Shown here in pieces: positions 13,510-14,640 of a stretch of DNA of 14,640 nucleotides (positions are counted from its first letter, which is position 1; each line of letters opens with the position of its first letter). The notes under the pieces are model-generated. The model did not search any database. It saw only the letters and a program-made list of their open reading frames with translations, and was not told where the DNA came from. The stretch is taken from assembly GCA_020627525.1 (NCBI GenBank), contig JAHDGP010000065.1:1-14640 (forward strand), in the 5' to 3' direction. The stretch comes from Bacteroidota bacterium (GTDB taxonomy: Bacteria; Bacteroidota; Bacteroidia; Chitinophagales; UBA2359). A program made the position numbers and the translations under genes.

Positions 13510-14592
13510 ATGGCAAACTTAAACGAAAAACAAAAAGCATTGCAATTGGCAATGGACAAGCTTAACAAAGTACACGGTAAAGGTAGTGTAATGCGTATGG
13601 GCGACAAGTCAGCGGTAGAAATTGACGTGATTCCTTCTGGCTCTCTTGGTTTAGATATTGGATTGGGTATCAATGGTTATCCGAAAGGAAGAATTGTTGA
13701 GATTTATGGTCCGGAATCTTCTGGTAAAACAACTTTGGCTATTCACGCTATTGCAGAAGCACAAAAAGCAGGTGGAATAGCGGCTTTTATAGATGCAGAG
13801 CATGCATTTGATAAAGTATATGCAAAAAGTCTTGGAGTTGATGTAGACAATCTTTTGATCTCTCAACCAGATTACGGAGAGCAAGGCTTAGAAATAGCGG
13901 ATAACCTTATTCGCTCAGGTGCCTTAGATATAGTAGTAATAGACTCTGTTGCTGCCTTGGTTCCTTTGAGTGAGTTGGAAGGCGAAATGGGTGATTCTAA
14001 AATGGGTCTTCAAGCAAGATTGATGTCTCAGGCAATGCGTAAATTGACTGGTACTATTAATAAAACAGGATGTTGCTGTATTTTCATTAACCAATTGCGT
14101 GAGAAAATAGGTGTAATGTTCGGAAACCCAGAGACAACAACAGGTGGTAATGCCTTGAAATTTTATTCTTCTATAAGATTAGATATTCGTCGTTCAACTG
14201 CGATAAAAGATGGAACAGACTTGATTGGTAACCGCACAAGAGTGAAAGTGGTTAAAAACAAATTAGCACCACCTTTCAAATTGGTTGAGTTTGATATTAT
14301 GTATGGTGAAGGAATCTCTAAGTTGGGAGAAATTATTGATTTAGGTGTTGAAGCAGAAATTATCCAAAAGAGCGGATCTTGGTTTAGCTACGAAGGAAAC
14401 AAAATTGGTCAAGGTAGAGAAAATGTAAAAGGATTCTTGAGAGACAATCCAGATGTGGCTATTGAGATTGAAGCAAGAATCAAAGCGATCATATATGGTG
14501 GCGGAGAAGAAGACTCAAGCGAGGTAGTTGAAGAAATTCAAGAAGTACCAGCAAAAGCTTCTAAAAAAGGGAAAGCTGAAGATGCAAAATAA
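13510..14592 (+). CDS. recA: recombinase RecA
   Basis: RecA is the ATP-dependent strand-exchange protein of homologous recombination; on single-stranded DNA it also triggers LexA self-cleavage where an SOS system exists. The 360 residues match the family throughout: Walker A GPESSGKTT at 67-75, catalytic Glu in FIDAEHAFD (about 97), Walker B region LDIVVIDSVAALVP, the L2-proximal block INQLREKIGVMFGNPETTTGGNALKF, and the basic C-terminal domain ending in the usual acidic/lysine-rich tail. The ATG at 13510 gives the standard N-terminus. Nothing is truncated. It seems to have its own long leader and no co-directional gene close upstream; recX is not seen. Confidence 0.98.
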   Translation: MANLNEKQKALQLAMDKLNKVHGKGSVMRMGDKSAVEIDVIPSGSLGLDIGLGINGYPKGRIVEIYGPESSGKTTLAIHAIAEAQKAGGIAAFIDAEHAFDKVYAKSLGVDVDNLLISQPDYGEQGLEIADNLIRSGALDIVVIDSVAALVPLSELEGEMGDSKMGLQARLMSQAMRKLTGTINKTGCCCIFINQLREKIGVMFGNPETTTGGNALKFYSSIRLDIRRSTAIKDGTDLIGNRTRVKVVKNKLAPPFKLVEFDIMYGEGISKLGEIIDLGVEAEIIQKSGSWFSYEGNKIGQGRENVKGFLRDNPDVAIEIEARIKAIIYGGGEEDSSEVVEEIQEVPAKASKKGKAEDAK

Positions 14593-14610
14593 TACGAATT
14601 TGAATATATA

Positions 14611-14640
14611 ATGTCGTATGAAATTTGGGAATTAAAGGTT
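14611..14640 (+). CDS. possible start of a gene downstream of recA (partial)
   Basis: An ATG 19 bases after the recA stop opens MSYEIWELKV to the window edge with no stop. Ten codons are too few to tell a gene from chance, and no family can be assigned. Confidence 0.2.
   Translation, partial: MSYEIWELKV

Noticed and set aside
1..14640. CRISPR array, tRNA/rRNA genes, insertion sequences or prophage genes
   Set aside because: No regularly spaced repeats, no tRNA-like cloverleaf, no rRNA-like stretch and no transposase or integrase reading frame were seen on either strand.

Overview
The window looks like chromosomal DNA of an AT-rich member of the Bacteroidota. The evidence is a GldD-type gliding lipoprotein, a PorP/SprF-type outer-membrane protein paired with a large secreted protein carrying the gliding-motility (type B) C-terminal domain, a metallopeptidase with a type A type IX secretion (T9SS) sorting domain, and Bacteroidota-style promoters (TTTG plus TAnnTTTG). 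The exact family cannot be resolved from this sequence alone. No rRNA, tRNA, CRISPR array, transposase or phage gene was seen.

Layout. 1-42 is the tail of an unseen upstream gene, followed by 435 bp without a convincing gene (one 10-bp inverted repeat and a GC-richer patch). 478-2754 is a tight plus-strand operon: ECF sigma factor, single-pass anti-sigma-like protein, and an exported beta-strand-repeat protein. Its stop codon abuts the stop of a minus-strand pair, 5681-2755: a 618-residue T9SS type B cargo followed by its likely PorP/SprF partner. A 281-bp divergent promoter region holds good promoter matches in both directions. It is followed by a 1066-residue secreted zinc metallopeptidase (5963-9163). 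A 341-bp gap with two strong hairpins leads to a compact one-POTRA Omp85-like barrel protein (9505-10773). Next comes a winged-helix-type regulator overlapping a 65-residue unknown protein (10907-11621), then minus-strand tatA and gldD (11651-12589). The 920-bp stretch up to recA is not empty: two small minus-strand reading frames (54 and 46 codons) and a strong intrinsic terminator lie in it. recA (13510-14592) has a long AT-rich leader.

How the genes fit together. Much of the window concerns the cell envelope: T9SS cargo and partner, a secreted protease, an Omp85-like barrel, the Tat pore component and GldD. The sigma/anti-sigma operon probably senses an envelope or extracellular state. recA is the only clear information-processing gene. 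The least explained parts are the regulator/65-residue pair with a palindrome at its start, and the small-gene/terminator block upstream of recA, where an alternative pairing could compete with the terminator.
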